Assembly: GCA_030682475.1 (NCBI GenBank)
Contig: JAUXOA010000003.1
Coordinates: 1 to 39,114, forward strand
From: Rhodoferax sp.
Lineage (GTDB): Bacteria; Pseudomonadota; Gammaproteobacteria; Burkholderiales; Burkholderiaceae_C
DNA length: 39,114 nucleotides
Reading direction: 5' to 3'
Shown here: in pieces, positions 18,267-26,494 of the stretch
How positions within the stretch are numbered: the stretch's first letter is position 1
How the letters are laid out: each line of letters opens with the position of its first letter
The notes under the pieces: model-generated
Told to the model about the DNA's origin: nothing
Seen by the model: only the letters and a program-made list of their open reading frames with translations
Databases searched by the model: none
Made by a program: the position numbers and the translations under genes

Positions 18267-18576
18267 GTTAAGCCCTTATGGGATATAGAAAGTCTGCTAT
18301 CTTTTTTGATTGTAGACTTTTTTACTTGAGTCCTTGTCCGGCTGATACCTGCGCTATGCCGCCACCAGTACCGAGTTTTGTACCGTGTAGCCAATCGTTT
18401 GCCAGAACTTGAAGTGCCGCGCAGGCGGCAGTGCACCACGACCCTTCGGCGTGCGGCGGAGAGTGCTCACGGCCAGCAACGCAGTCGTGTCGCTCACCCC
18501 GCCCACAGCGCAGCATTCCCCCCGGCAGCCATGGTGTTGACCGTGATTCGACGCACCTGCCCCGGCGCTGACCCTG
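18267..18576. other. Intergenic stretch between tRNA-Phe and yggS, no gene recognised
   Basis: Apart from the terminator at 18289-18323, I see no supported gene in these 310 bases. Short open frames on both strands (for example 18354-18665 minus) have no family resemblance and overlap yggS. The sequence is GC-rich with short inverted segments. It could be the remnant of something inserted behind the tRNA, but no integrase or duplicated tRNA end is visible. Confidence 0.5.
18289..18323 (+). terminator. Intrinsic terminator of tRNA-Phe
   Basis: AAAGTCT (18289-18295) pairs with AGACTTT (18314-18320). GC and ATC extend the stem inward, with one T-T mismatch, around a TTTTTT loop, and a T-run continues to 18323. 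It lies 22 bases after the tRNA end. The T-rich arms make it usable mainly on the plus strand. Confidence 0.78.
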
Positions 18577-19287
18577 TCAGGCAGGTCGGGAGCGCCCACC
18601 AAAAATGGCAGTACCCACCCGCACCAGGGTGCTGCCGGCCTGGATCGCCGCCTCCAGATCGGCACTCATGCCGATCGACAAGGTATCGAGTGCCAGACCT
18701 GCTGCATTCATGGCATCAAATAGGGCTTTGACCTCCGCAAAAAGGGCACATGCAGCTAGAAAATCAGGGGCGGGCTCGGGGATGCTCATCACGCCCCGCA
18801 ATCGCAGCCGTGGCAAAGTGGCCACCTGTTGCGCCAACGCCAACGCCTCCTGCGGCCGCAGGCCCGACTTGGTGGCGCCCCCATCCACGTTGACTTGAAG
18901 GCAAACCTGTAGCGGCGCCAGGTCGGGCGGGCGCTGCTCGCTCAGACGCTGCGCCGTCTTGAGTCGATCGACCGTGTGAACCCAGTCAAAGTGCTGTGCC
19001 ACCAGACGCGTCTTGTTGCTCTGGACCGGGCCGATGCAGTGCCACTGAAGGGGCGGACCGGATGGCGGGGACAGGTGGCGCAGCTGGGTGATTTTTTGCA
19101 CCGCTTCCTGGATGTAGTTCTCGCCAAACGCGGTTTGTCCGGCAGCCCAAGCTGCTGCCACGGCCTGCGGGCCAAAGGTCTTGGAGACCGCCAGCAAGGT
19201 GACTTCGCTCGTCTCGCGGCCGGCGGCACGGCACGCCGCTGCCATGCGTGCGCGAACGGTTTGTAGATTGGTTTCAATCATGGTCAT
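18577..19287 (-). CDS. yggS: YggS family pyridoxal phosphate homeostasis protein
   Basis: Members of this family (YggS/PROSC/PLPBP) bind pyridoxal 5'-phosphate and help keep free PLP and amino-acid pools in balance. No enzymatic reaction is established. The 236-residue product folds as an alanine-racemase-type N-terminal barrel. The PLP lysine is Lys36 in EVTLLAVSKTFGPQ, followed by FGENYIQEA, WHCIGPVQSNKTR, CLQVNVDGGATKSG and the phosphate-binding SIGMSADLEAAI. The start at 19287 (MTMIETNLQTVRAR) matches the family's N-terminus better than a longer frame beginning at 19314. The gene is divergent from pilT with only 35 bases between them. yggS next to pilT is a common arrangement in Beta- and Gammaproteobacteria. 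Confidence 0.93.
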   Translation of the reverse strand: MTMIETNLQTVRARMAAACRAAGRETSEVTLLAVSKTFGPQAVAAAWAAGQTAFGENYIQEAVQKITQLRHLSPPSGPPLQWHCIGPVQSNKTRLVAQHFDWVHTVDRLKTAQRLSEQRPPDLAPLQVCLQVNVDGGATKSGLRPQEALALAQQVATLPRLRLRGVMSIPEPAPDFLAACALFAEVKALFDAMNAAGLALDTLSIGMSADLEAAIQAGSTLVRVGTAIFGGRSRPA

Positions 19288-19322
19288 AATTGACCCAAGC
19301 GTAACAAACGACAAGGGACTTC

Positions 19323-20366
19323 GTGGACATTACCCAACTACTGGCCTTCAGCGTCAAGAACAAGGCCTCTGACCTGCATCTCTCGGCCGGTCTTCCGCCC
19401 ATGATTCGCGTGCACGGCGATGTGCGGCGCATCAACGTCGAGTCGCTGGACCACAAGGCCGTGCATGCCATGGTATACGACATCATGAACGACACGCAAC
19501 GCAAGACCTTCGAAGAGTTCCTGGAGATCGACTTTTCGTTCGAAATTGAGGGACTGGCGCGGTTCCGGGTCAACGCCTTCAACCACCAACGAGGTGCCGG
19601 GGCGGTATTCCGCACCATTCCCAGCAAGATCCTGACGCTGGAACAATTGAATACACCTAAAATTTTTGCCGATCTGGCCCTCAAGCCCCGCGGCATGGTG
19701 CTGGTGACCGGCCCCACCGGCTCTGGCAAATCGACCACGCTGGCCGCCATGGTCAACTTTCTCAACGAGACCGAGTTCGGCCACATCCTGACCGTGGAAG
19801 ACCCGATCGAGTTTGTGCATGAATCCAAGAAATGCCTGGTCAACCAGCGCGAGGTCGGGCCACACACCCTGAGTTTTGCCGCCGCCCTGCGCTCCGCCCT
19901 GCGGGAAGACCCGGATGCCATTCTGGTGGGCGAGATGCGCGACCTGGAAACCATCCGCCTGGCCATGACGGCCGCTGAAACCGGCCACTTGGTGTTTGGC
20001 ACGCTGCACACCTCGAGCGCGGCCAAAACCATTGACCGGATCATTGACGTTTTTCCGGGAGAGGAAAAAGAAATGATCCGCGCCATGTTGTCCGAATCTC
20101 TGCAGGCCGTGATCTCACAGACCCTGTGCAAAACCAGAGACGGCCAGAGCCGGGTGGCGGCGTTCGAAATCATGCTCGGCACCAGCGCCATCCGTAACCT
20201 GATCCGCGAGGCCAAGGTGGCCCAGATGTACTCCAGCATCCAGACCGGCAACAGCGTGGGCATGCAAACGCTTGACCAGAACCTGGCCGATCTGGTCAAA
20301 CGCAACATCATTAGCCCGGCTGAAGCCCGCAGCAAAGCCAAGATTCCCGAGAACTTCCCCGGCTGA
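19323..20366 (+). CDS. pilT: Type IV pilus retraction ATPase PilT
   Basis: PilT is the hexameric cytoplasmic ATPase that depolymerises type IV pili for twitching, DNA uptake and surface sensing. The 347-residue product starts with GTG (MDITQLLAFSVKNKASDLHLS). The N-terminal PAS-like domain spans about 1-100. The RecA-like domain has Walker A GPTGSGKSTT near 130-139, the Asp box around EDPIEFVH, Walker B ILVGEMRDLETIRLA and the His box GTLHTSSAAKTIDR. The C-terminal region contains the retraction motif region near AIRNLIREAKVAQM. pilU follows after 41 bases, so both retraction motors are probably co-transcribed. Confidence 0.97.
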   Translation: MDITQLLAFSVKNKASDLHLSAGLPPMIRVHGDVRRINVESLDHKAVHAMVYDIMNDTQRKTFEEFLEIDFSFEIEGLARFRVNAFNHQRGAGAVFRTIPSKILTLEQLNTPKIFADLALKPRGMVLVTGPTGSGKSTTLAAMVNFLNETEFGHILTVEDPIEFVHESKKCLVNQREVGPHTLSFAAALRSALREDPDAILVGEMRDLETIRLAMTAAETGHLVFGTLHTSSAAKTIDRIIDVFPGEEKEMIRAMLSESLQAVISQTLCKTRDGQSRVAAFEIMLGTSAIRNLIREAKVAQMYSSIQTGNSVGMQTLDQNLADLVKRNIISPAEARSKAKIPENFPG

Positions 20367-20407
20367 GCGCAAGTCAACTGATCCCTGCCAACCTATTGGA
20401 GTACGCA

Positions 20408-21544
20408 TTGGAACGCGATCAAGCCACCAAATTCATCAACGACCTGCTCAAACTGATGGTCAGTCGCAGCGGCAGTGATTTGTTCATCACGGCCGACTTT
20501 CCGCCGGCCGTCAAAGTTGACGGCAAGATCACCAAGGTATCGCCGCAGCCGCTCAACGCGGCTCACACACTGGCGCTGACACGCTCGGTCATGAACGACA
20601 AGCAGGTGGCCGAGTTTGAACGCACCAAAGAGTGCAACTTTGCGATCTCGCCACCGGGCGTGGGGCGCTTTCGCGTCAACGCCTTTGTCCAGCAGGGTAA
20701 GGTCGGCATGGTGTTGCGGGTCATTCCGCTGAGCTTGCCCAGCATTGATAGTCTGGGCATGCCGCAGATACTCAAAGAGGTGGCGCTGGCCAAGCGCGGC
20801 CTGTGCATTCTGGTAGGTGCCACCAGCTCAGGCAAATCAACCACACTGGCGGCGATGGTGGACTGGCGCAATGAGAACTCTTTCGGGCACATCATCACCA
20901 TCGAGGACCCGATCGAGTTTGTGCACGCGCATAAAAACTGCGTGGTGACACAGCGTGAGGTCGGACTCGACACCGACAGCTGGGGCGTCGCCTTGAAAAA
21001 CACCCTGCGCCAGGCCCCGGATGTGATTTTGATGGGTGAAATTCGCGACCGCGAAACCATGGAGCATGCAGTGGCCTTTTCCGAAACCGGGCATTTGTGT
21101 CTGGCCACCCTGCACGCCAACAGCGCCAACCAGGCACTGGACCGCATCATCAACTTCTTTCCTGAAGAGCGGCGCTCGCAACTTCTCATGGACTTGTCGC
21201 TCAACATCAAGGCCTTGGTGTCGCAGCGGCTGATCCCCAAGCAAGACGGCAAGGGCCGCGTCGCGGTGGTCGAGATCATGCTCAACACACCCCTGATCTC
21301 CGACCTGATTTTCAAGGGCGAAGTCACCGAGATCAAGGAGATCATGAAGAAAAGCCGTAACCTGGGCATGCAAACCTTTGACCAGGCCCTGTTCGACGCC
21401 TACGAGGCCAACCTGATCACCTACGAAGACGCCCTGCGCAACGCAGATTCACTCAATGACCTGCGCCTGCAGATCAAACTCAACAGCCAGCGCGGAAAGT
21501 CACAGGACCTGAGCGCCGGCACCGAAAATTTTTCCATCGTATGA
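20408..21544 (+). CDS. pilU: PilT-dependent accessory retraction ATPase PilU (TTG start)
   Basis: PilU is a PilT paralogue that works together with PilT to raise retraction force. The start is taken as TTG at 20408, giving (M)ERDQATKFINDLLKLMVS, the usual PilU N-terminus. GGAG at 20398-20401 lies six bases upstream. An in-frame TTG at 20396 overlaps that site and is less likely. The 378-residue product has SGSDLFITADFPPAVKVDGK, Walker A GATSSGKSTT (PilU-type rather than GPTGSGKS), the Asp box EDPIEFVHAH, Walker B ILMGEIRDRETMEHAV and ATLHANSANQALDR. It carries a longer C-terminal tail than PilT. Its TGA overlaps the next start by four bases. Confidence 0.95.
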   Translation: MERDQATKFINDLLKLMVSRSGSDLFITADFPPAVKVDGKITKVSPQPLNAAHTLALTRSVMNDKQVAEFERTKECNFAISPPGVGRFRVNAFVQQGKVGMVLRVIPLSLPSIDSLGMPQILKEVALAKRGLCILVGATSSGKSTTLAAMVDWRNENSFGHIITIEDPIEFVHAHKNCVVTQREVGLDTDSWGVALKNTLRQAPDVILMGEIRDRETMEHAVAFSETGHLCLATLHANSANQALDRIINFFPEERRSQLLMDLSLNIKALVSQRLIPKQDGKGRVAVVEIMLNTPLISDLIFKGEVTEIKEIMKKSRNLGMQTFDQALFDAYEANLITYEDALRNADSLNDLRLQIKLNSQRGKSQDLSAGTENFSIV

Positions 21545-22464
21545 ACAACATGGACAGCATCAAGCCCAAAACTTACGCACCCGCGCCCGCGCGTCAAGTC
21601 GCCTTTCTGGGTCTGGGCGTGATGGGCTACCCCATGGCGGGGCACCTGGCACGGGCCGGACACAAGGTCACCGTGTACAACCGTACGGCTACCAAATCAG
21701 TTTCATGGTGCAAAGAGTTTGCTGGAGCGGACACCCCAAAACATGCACAAACACCACGGCTTGCAGCGCAACAGGCTGAACTCGTTTTTTGCTGCGTCGG
21801 CAACGACGATGACTTGCGCAGCGTCACCCTGGGCGCCGATGGTGCCTTTGCCGGCATGAAGCCGGGCGCGGTATTTGTGGATCACACCACCGCCTCGGCC
21901 AGCGTGGCACGCGAGTTGTACCGGGCCGCAAAAAACCTGGGGCTGCAGTTTGTCGACGCCCCGGTGTCGGGCGGCCAGGCCGGTGCGCAAAACGGCATGC
22001 TGACCGTGATGTGCGGTGGTGACAGGGCAGCTTTTGACGCAGCGCAACCGGTGGCTATGGCTTTTTCCAGGGCCGTCACGCTGCTGGGCGAGAGTGGTGC
22101 GGGCCAACTGGCCAAGATGGTGAACCAGATTTGCATCGCCGGCCTGGTGCAGGCCTTAAGCGAAGCCATTGCCTTTGGCCGGCAGGCCGGGCTGGACATG
22201 GTGCAGGTGCTCGACGTTTTGTCCAAGGGCGCAGCGCAAAGCTGGCAGCTCGACAACCGTGGCAAAACCATGGTCGCCGACCAGTTTGATTTTGGCTTTA
22301 CCGTGGACTGGATGCGCAAGGACCTGGGGCTGGTGCTTCAGGAGGCCCAGCGCAACGGAGCGCGTCTGCCGGTGACGGCACTGGTGGACCAGTTTTACGC
22401 CGATGTGCAGCACATGGGCGGCCGGGGTTGGGACGCCTCCAGCCTGATCAAACGGCTGCGGTAA
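21541..22464 (+). CDS. NAD(P)-dependent beta-hydroxyacid dehydrogenase (3-hydroxyisobutyrate dehydrogenase family)
   Basis: The 307-residue product belongs to the family that includes 3-hydroxyisobutyrate dehydrogenase and tartronate semialdehyde reductase (GlxR). It has the dinucleotide-binding loop FLGLGVMGYPMAGHLARAG near 23-41, the substrate-binding DAPVSGGQAGAQNGMLTVM near 140-158, the catalytic Lys192 in LAKMVNQICIAG, and the C-terminal helical domain (FTVDWMRKDLGLVLQEA). The precise substrate cannot be read from the sequence. The ATG overlaps the pilU stop (ATGA), implying translational coupling to a pilus gene, although no metabolic reason for that link is evident. It converges with dolP, with a 32-base gap and no clear terminator. 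Confidence 0.9.
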   Translation: MNNMDSIKPKTYAPAPARQVAFLGLGVMGYPMAGHLARAGHKVTVYNRTATKSVSWCKEFAGADTPKHAQTPRLAAQQAELVFCCVGNDDDLRSVTLGADGAFAGMKPGAVFVDHTTASASVARELYRAAKNLGLQFVDAPVSGGQAGAQNGMLTVMCGGDRAAFDAAQPVAMAFSRAVTLLGESGAGQLAKMVNQICIAGLVQALSEAIAFGRQAGLDMVQVLDVLSKGAAQSWQLDNRGKTMVADQFDFGFTVDWMRKDLGLVLQEAQRNGARLPVTALVDQFYADVQHMGGRGWDASSLIKRLR

Positions 22465-22496
22465 TCGCCCCCACGCTTAATTGTTACGCGACACGG

Positions 22497-23135
22497 CTAT
22501 TTTTTGGCTTCGGCGGCGCTCGTCTTGGGCGGCATGCCCTGCAATTCTTCTTCGCTGATGATTTCCAGCACACGCACCACTTTCTGGACACCCGGGATGC
22601 TGCGGGCGATGTCGGTGGCCCGATTCGCCTCGCGCTGGGTCACCCGCCCCATCAAATAGGTGGTGCCCCGCTCAGTCACCACTTTGAAGGAGTTGGAAAA
22701 AATATCTTTGGCATCCACCATACTGGCCCTGACCCTGCCCGTCACCAGCGCATCTGACGAGCGCTGGGTCAGTGTGGTGTTGCCCATAATGCCAATTTCA
22801 TTGACGATGGAGCGCACATTCGGAGCCTTTGATAGCACCTGTTCCGCCAGTTGTTTGTCCTGTGCGCTGGGTACCTCACCCGTCAAAAGGACTTGGCGGT
22901 TGTAGCTGGTGATGTTGACGTGAACGCGTTCGCCCAGGTTCTCGCGGATGCCACTGGCGGCGCGCAGCTCAATACCCTCGTCATCAATCTGTGTGCCCGT
23001 GGTACGGCGGTCGGTTGCCATCAGTGCGCCCATCATGGCGCCGCCCAACAGGATGGGCGCACAAGCGCCGAGGCCACCGCCCACACAGGCCGACAGTGCC
23101 AGGATAGTGAGGAGTTTTTGCGTTGCAGATTTCAT
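22497..23135 (-). CDS. dolP: BON domain outer-membrane lipoprotein, DolP (YraP) type
   Basis: DolP-like lipoproteins sit on the inner face of the outer membrane, where E. coli DolP supports outer-membrane integrity and BAM function. The 212-residue product begins with a signal peptide and a lipobox, LGAC, with Cys25 as the likely lipidated residue (LSAC at 14-17 is a second candidate). Two BON domains follow, at about 58-125 ([19 protein letters not shown]) and 135-200 ([21 protein letters not shown]). The start overlaps the diaA stop by four bases, so the two are coupled. The order rsmI/yraN/diaA/dolP parallels the E. coli yraL-yraP cluster, which lends the symbol support. Confidence 0.9.
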   Translation of the reverse strand: MKSATQKLLTILALSACVGGGLGACAPILLGGAMMGALMATDRRTTGTQIDDEGIELRAASGIRENLGERVHVNITSYNRQVLLTGEVPSAQDKQLAEQVLSKAPNVRSIVNEIGIMGNTTLTQRSSDALVTGRVRASMVDAKDIFSNSFKVVTERGTTYLMGRVTQREANRATDIARSIPGVQKVVRVLEIISEEELQGMPPKTSAAEAKK

Positions 23136-23731
23136 GTTGAACCTTCCGGGTCTCCGAGTAACTGGGCATCCACAGCGTCACAAATACAGTGCAGGGCCAG
23201 AATATGGACCTCCTGAATGCGCGCCGTGCGGTCATGGGGCACACAGATGTGCACATCCGTATCGCGCAGGGCGTGGGTCATCTTGCCACCACCGCGCCCG
23301 CTTAAGGCCACCACCACCATCTCGCGCTCGTGGGCGGCATCAATGGCCGCCAGCACATTGGCCGAATTGCCGCTGGTGGAAATGGCCAGCAGCACGTCGC
23401 CCAGCGACCCCAGCGCGCGCACCTGGCGCGAAAAAATGACGCTGAAGTCGTAGTCGTTGGCAAGCGCCGTGATGAGGGAGCTGTCGGTAGTGAGCGCAAG
23501 GGCTGCGAGCTCAGGCCGCTCACGCTCAAAGCGCCCGACAAACTCGGCGGCGAAATGCTGCGCATCAGCGGCTGAGCCGCCGTTGCCACAGGCCAGCACT
23601 TTGCCACCGCTGGTGACACAGGCCAGCATCGCCTGCACGGCCGCCGCAATCGGTTTGCTCAAAACCTGCGCCGCCTGGTACTTCAGGTCGGCACTGTCAA
23701 TAAAGTGTTGTTGAATACGTTGCTCAAGCAT
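23132..23731 (-). CDS. diaA: SIS domain protein, DiaA/GmhA family
   Basis: The 199-residue product is a sugar-isomerase (SIS) domain protein of the phosphoheptose-isomerase family. Visible signatures are the sugar-phosphate loop [20 protein letters not shown] (about 48-67), [16 protein letters not shown], and [18 protein letters not shown]. In E. coli, DiaA of this family tetramerises and stimulates DnaA loading at oriC, whereas GmhA makes heptose-7-phosphate for LPS. Linkage to yraN, rsmI and dolP favours DiaA over GmhA, but residue-level evidence for the difference cannot be judged by eye. It overlaps dolP by four bases and lies 18 bases downstream of yraN. Confidence 0.88.
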   Translation of the reverse strand: MLEQRIQQHFIDSADLKYQAAQVLSKPIAAAVQAMLACVTSGGKVLACGNGGSAADAQHFAAEFVGRFERERPELAALALTTDSSLITALANDYDFSVIFSRQVRALGSLGDVLLAISTSGNSANVLAAIDAAHEREMVVVALSGRGGGKMTHALRDTDVHICVPHDRTARIQEVHILALHCICDAVDAQLLGDPEGST

Positions 23732-23749
23732 GGGCTGATGATACCCGGC

Positions 23750-24136
23750 TCAGCGCGCATCAAACGCCGCCTGCAACCATTGAATGCCGCCAGGCTCGAC
23801 CAACACCACATCAAACCGGCAGGGCGGCGGCTCGCGCAGGCGCATCAGGTAAAGGCGCGCCGCAAAAACAATGCGCCGCTGCTTGAGCGCACTGACACTG
23901 GCAGCCGCCCCGCCGTGGCTGGCACTCTTGCGTTGGCGCACTTCCACAAACACCGTGGTGCCATCCGGCGCATGCATGATCAGGTCAATTTCTCCGCCAC
24001 CGCGCCCCGGCGTCCGATAATTGCGCTCCAGAAGACGTAAATTAGCCTGCTGCAGGTAGTGCAGCGCGGCATCTTCGGCCGCATCACCCAACTGCTTGGT
24101 CGTGCTGACCTTGGCCTTGATTTGAGGGAATACCAT
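23750..24136 (-). CDS. yraN: YraN family (UPF0102) putative endonuclease-fold protein
   Basis: YraN proteins adopt a restriction-endonuclease-like fold; their cellular role is unproven. The 128-residue product has the family signature GGGEIDLIMH followed by TTVFVEVRQR at about 46-70. The usual EVK of the PD-(D/E)XK motif is EVR here, which may affect metal-dependent activity. Downstream is HGGAAASVSALKQRR, also typical. The ATG at 24136 overlaps the first base of the divergent rsmI start, so each gene's promoter would have to lie inside the other gene. diaA and dolP lie just downstream on the same strand. Confidence 0.92.
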   Translation of the reverse strand: MVFPQIKAKVSTTKQLGDAAEDAALHYLQQANLRLLERNYRTPGRGGGEIDLIMHAPDGTTVFVEVRQRKSASHGGAAASVSALKQRRIVFAARLYLMRLREPPPCRFDVVLVEPGGIQWLQAAFDAR

Positions 24137-25059
24137 TGACTGCTACTTATGCCTCTGCCTTGCGTGCCGCGTTTGAGGCGGCGGGTGCGCAGCATTATCC
24201 GCCCGGCGCGCTCTACGTGGTGGCCACGCCCATCGGCAACCTGGCCGACATCACGCTGCGCGCGCTGCATGTGCTCAATCTCGCCGAGACCATCGCCTGT
24301 GAGGACACGCGCCATACCCAGGCCTTGTTACGTGCCTATGGCATCGACAAGTCTGCCGCGCAACTGCTCGCCGTGCACCAGCACAACGAGGCGCAGGCGG
24401 CGCAGACTGTGATTGAGCGGCTGCGCCAGGGTCAGCGCGTGGCCTACGCCAGCGACGCCGGCACCCCGGCCATCAGCGACCCCGGCGCGCGGCTGGTGGC
24501 CGCCGTGCGGACCGAGTCCTTGCCGGTGATTCCACTGCCGGGTGCCAGCAGCGTGACCGCCGCCCTCAGCGTGGCCGGCCTCGCCATGGATGACGCGCCG
24601 CAGGGTGCGTTTGTTTTCGTCGGTTTCCTGTCCTCTAAAGCCACCGAACGCGCCACCGCCATCGCGGCGCTCGGGCGTGAAGCACGGGCCGTGGTGATGC
24701 TGGAGGCACCGCACCGGATTGAAGCGCTGGCCGCAGCCCTGGCTACTTTGGGCACCCGACGGATCACCATCGGACGTGAGCTGACCAAACAATTCGAGGA
24801 AATTGCCAGCGTCGAAGCGCGCACTTTTGCGGACTGGCTGCGCGCTGAGCCGAACCGTTGCCGGGGTGAGTTTGTGCTGGTGCTGCATCCGGCGGCGGTG
24901 ACCGTCGAAGCCGGCAACGAGCTGCGCATTCTGAAACTTCTGTTGGTCGAGCTGCCCTTGAAAACCGCCGTCAAACTGACGGCCGAGATCACAGGCGCCG
25001 CGCGCAACACCTTGTACGACGCGGCACTGGCGCTGAAAAAGGATGGCGCCAGCAGTTGA
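24136..25059 (+). CDS. rsmI: 16S rRNA (cytidine(1402)-2'-O)-methyltransferase RsmI
   Basis: RsmI methylates the 2'-O of C1402 in the decoding centre of 16S rRNA using SAM. The 307-residue product has the tetrapyrrole-methylase fold signatures LYVVATPIGNLADITLRAL near 30-48, CEDTRHTQALL, ASDAGTPAISDPGARLV and PLPGASSVTAALSVAGLAMD. The ORF opens with TTG at 24136, in a one-base face-to-face overlap with the yraN start. No clear ribosome-binding site precedes it. A TTG at 24160 is an alternative, so the N-terminus is uncertain by several residues. It converges with nosL, with a 29-base gap. Confidence 0.94.
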   Translation: MTATYASALRAAFEAAGAQHYPPGALYVVATPIGNLADITLRALHVLNLAETIACEDTRHTQALLRAYGIDKSAAQLLAVHQHNEAQAAQTVIERLRQGQRVAYASDAGTPAISDPGARLVAAVRTESLPVIPLPGASSVTAALSVAGLAMDDAPQGAFVFVGFLSSKATERATAIAALGREARAVVMLEAPHRIEALAAALATLGTRRITIGRELTKQFEEIASVEARTFADWLRAEPNRCRGEFVLVLHPAAVTVEAGNELRILKLLLVELPLKTAVKLTAEITGAARNTLYDAALALKKDGASS

Positions 25060-25088
25060 CCGGGCGAGGTGTCTGCGTCCGCAGAGGG

Positions 25089-25673
25089 CTACATCTTGCG
25101 GTCATGCAGCGCGCCGCCGCTCAGGTCCACCATCTCGGGTTTGATCTCGGCATAACGCAACAGCTTGCCGCCCCATTGCGCGGCGAACTTTTTAGCATCA
25201 AGCTCCTGCGCAAAGCTGGCGATGGTCGGCCCCATCGATCCGTGGCGCTTGCTGCCCAGTACGTAGAAACCGCTGCTGGCGTCCATCCAGTACCCGCGCG
25301 GCTGCTCCCAGTCGGCCTGGCCCATGTCTTGCACGTACACCGCCAGCACCTGGCGCACCTGCTCGGGCCGCAGCAGCGTGTTGAACAGCTCCACCGTGTC
25401 GCAAAAGAACACCGGCGCGGCAGCACCGGCGTAGTGGATCTGCGCCTTGGGGCCGGGGTAGTCGGCCAGCAGCATGCCGTCGAGTTCGCACGCGGTGGCC
25501 GCGCCGATCTCCACCGGCACCAGCGCCCGGGCATCGCCCGCTCGGTCGCCGCAAGCGGCCAGGCCGCCCAGGGCAGCTAGCGAGGCCAGCACGGCCAGGC
25601 CCAGCAATTGGCGGCGCTCGCCGCAGGCAGCGCCGGTAGCGGCATGGCGGCGGCAGGAACAGGTATAGCTCAT
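25089..25673 (-). CDS. nosL: NosL, copper chaperone lipoprotein of N2O reductase
   Basis: NosL is a lipoprotein that delivers Cu(I) to NosZ, via NosDFY, for CuZ assembly. The 194-residue product has an N-terminal region with several Cys residues (MSYTCSCRRHAATGAACGER), then a hydrophobic segment and lipobox LAAC near 38-41. The mature part has the NosL signature ACELDGMLLADYPGPKAQIH, in which Cys and Met are candidate Cu(I) ligands, and GFYVLGSKRHGSMGP. The Cys/His-rich cytoplasmic N-terminus is longer than a plain signal peptide and might bind metal, which is an inference. The start overlaps the nosY stop by four bases, and it is the last gene of the nos operon. Confidence 0.93.
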   Translation of the reverse strand: MSYTCSCRRHAATGAACGERRQLLGLAVLASLAALGGLAACGDRAGDARALVPVEIGAATACELDGMLLADYPGPKAQIHYAGAAAPVFFCDTVELFNTLLRPEQVRQVLAVYVQDMGQADWEQPRGYWMDASSGFYVLGSKRHGSMGPTIASFAQELDAKKFAAQWGGKLLRYAEIKPEMVDLSGGALHDRKM

Positions 25674-26485
25674 GATTTAAATCTCCAGCGGGCCAGCGCA
25701 AGCGGCAGCACAATCCAGGCCAGCATAACCAAGCCCATCAGCCAGGGCTTGGCCAAGGCGGGCGGCACGATGCTGGCCAGGCCATACAGGGTGCGCACAT
25801 CCTCGAGAGAAAACACATTGAGGATGCGAAACACATCGGCCGGATTGAGCAGCAGCGCATAGGCGAAAGCGTCGCCACCGTAGCTGCCACCCGTAGCCAC
25901 CAGCCCCCCCAGCAGCAGCAGGTCAAACACCAGCACAAAGAAGAACCACAGCGTGATCGCCAGGCCCGAGGCGCGGGTGCGCTCGCGCGCAATCACCGAC
26001 ACCAGCACCGCCAGGCTCAGGAACGCCAGGCCCAGCAGTACCGAGCTGACCATAAAGCCCAGGTAGTGATACAGCCCGGCCCAGTTGAACTGCTTGAACA
26101 ACAGCAATGCCACCAGGCCAAAACCAGCCAGCGTGGAGAGCGTGAGCGCCGCCGCCAAGCCCAGGTACTTGCCCAGCAGCAGCTCCAGCCGCGTGATGGG
26201 CAGCGCCAGCAGCAGGTCCAGCGAGCCGCGCTCGCGCTCGCCCACCACGGCGTCAAAGCCCAGCAGCAAGGCGATCAGCGGAATCAGGTAGATCACCAGG
26301 CTGACCAGGCTGGCGATCGTGAATTCGATTGATCGCAGACCCAACTGGCCCTGTTGGGCGCCGCCGAAGTAAGCAATCACCAGCGAGAATACCGTGAACA
26401 CCAGGGCCACCACCAGCACCCAGCGGTTGCGCAGGCGGTCGCGAAACTCCTTCGCGGCCAAAGTCAGAATTTGTCGCCATTCCAT
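25670..26485 (-). CDS. nosY: NosY, ABC transporter permease for CuZ maturation
   Basis: NosY is the membrane subunit of the NosDFY ABC complex, which supplies sulfur and participates in copper transfer for CuZ assembly in periplasmic NosZ. The 271-residue product begins MEWRQILTLAAKEFRDRLRN, with the amphipathic coupling region, and has about six hydrophobic segments (for example WVLVVALVFTVFSLVIAYF, LVSLVIYLIPLIALLLGF and LAFLSLAVLVSVIA). The cytoplasmic loop DAVVGERERGSLDLLLALPI is typical of ABC-2 type permeases that contact the ATPase. It lies nine bases after nosF and overlaps nosL by four bases. Confidence 0.94.
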   Translation of the reverse strand: MEWRQILTLAAKEFRDRLRNRWVLVVALVFTVFSLVIAYFGGAQQGQLGLRSIEFTIASLVSLVIYLIPLIALLLGFDAVVGERERGSLDLLLALPITRLELLLGKYLGLAAALTLSTLAGFGLVALLLFKQFNWAGLYHYLGFMVSSVLLGLAFLSLAVLVSVIARERTRASGLAITLWFFFVLVFDLLLLGGLVATGGSYGGDAFAYALLLNPADVFRILNVFSLEDVRTLYGLASIVPPALAKPWLMGLVMLAWIVLPLALARWRFKS

Positions 26486-26494
26486 TGTTTCACC

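Noticed and set aside
18354..18665. Minus-strand 103-codon frame downstream of yggS
   Set aside because: It overlaps the 3' part of yggS in another frame, and the remainder resembles no family I know.
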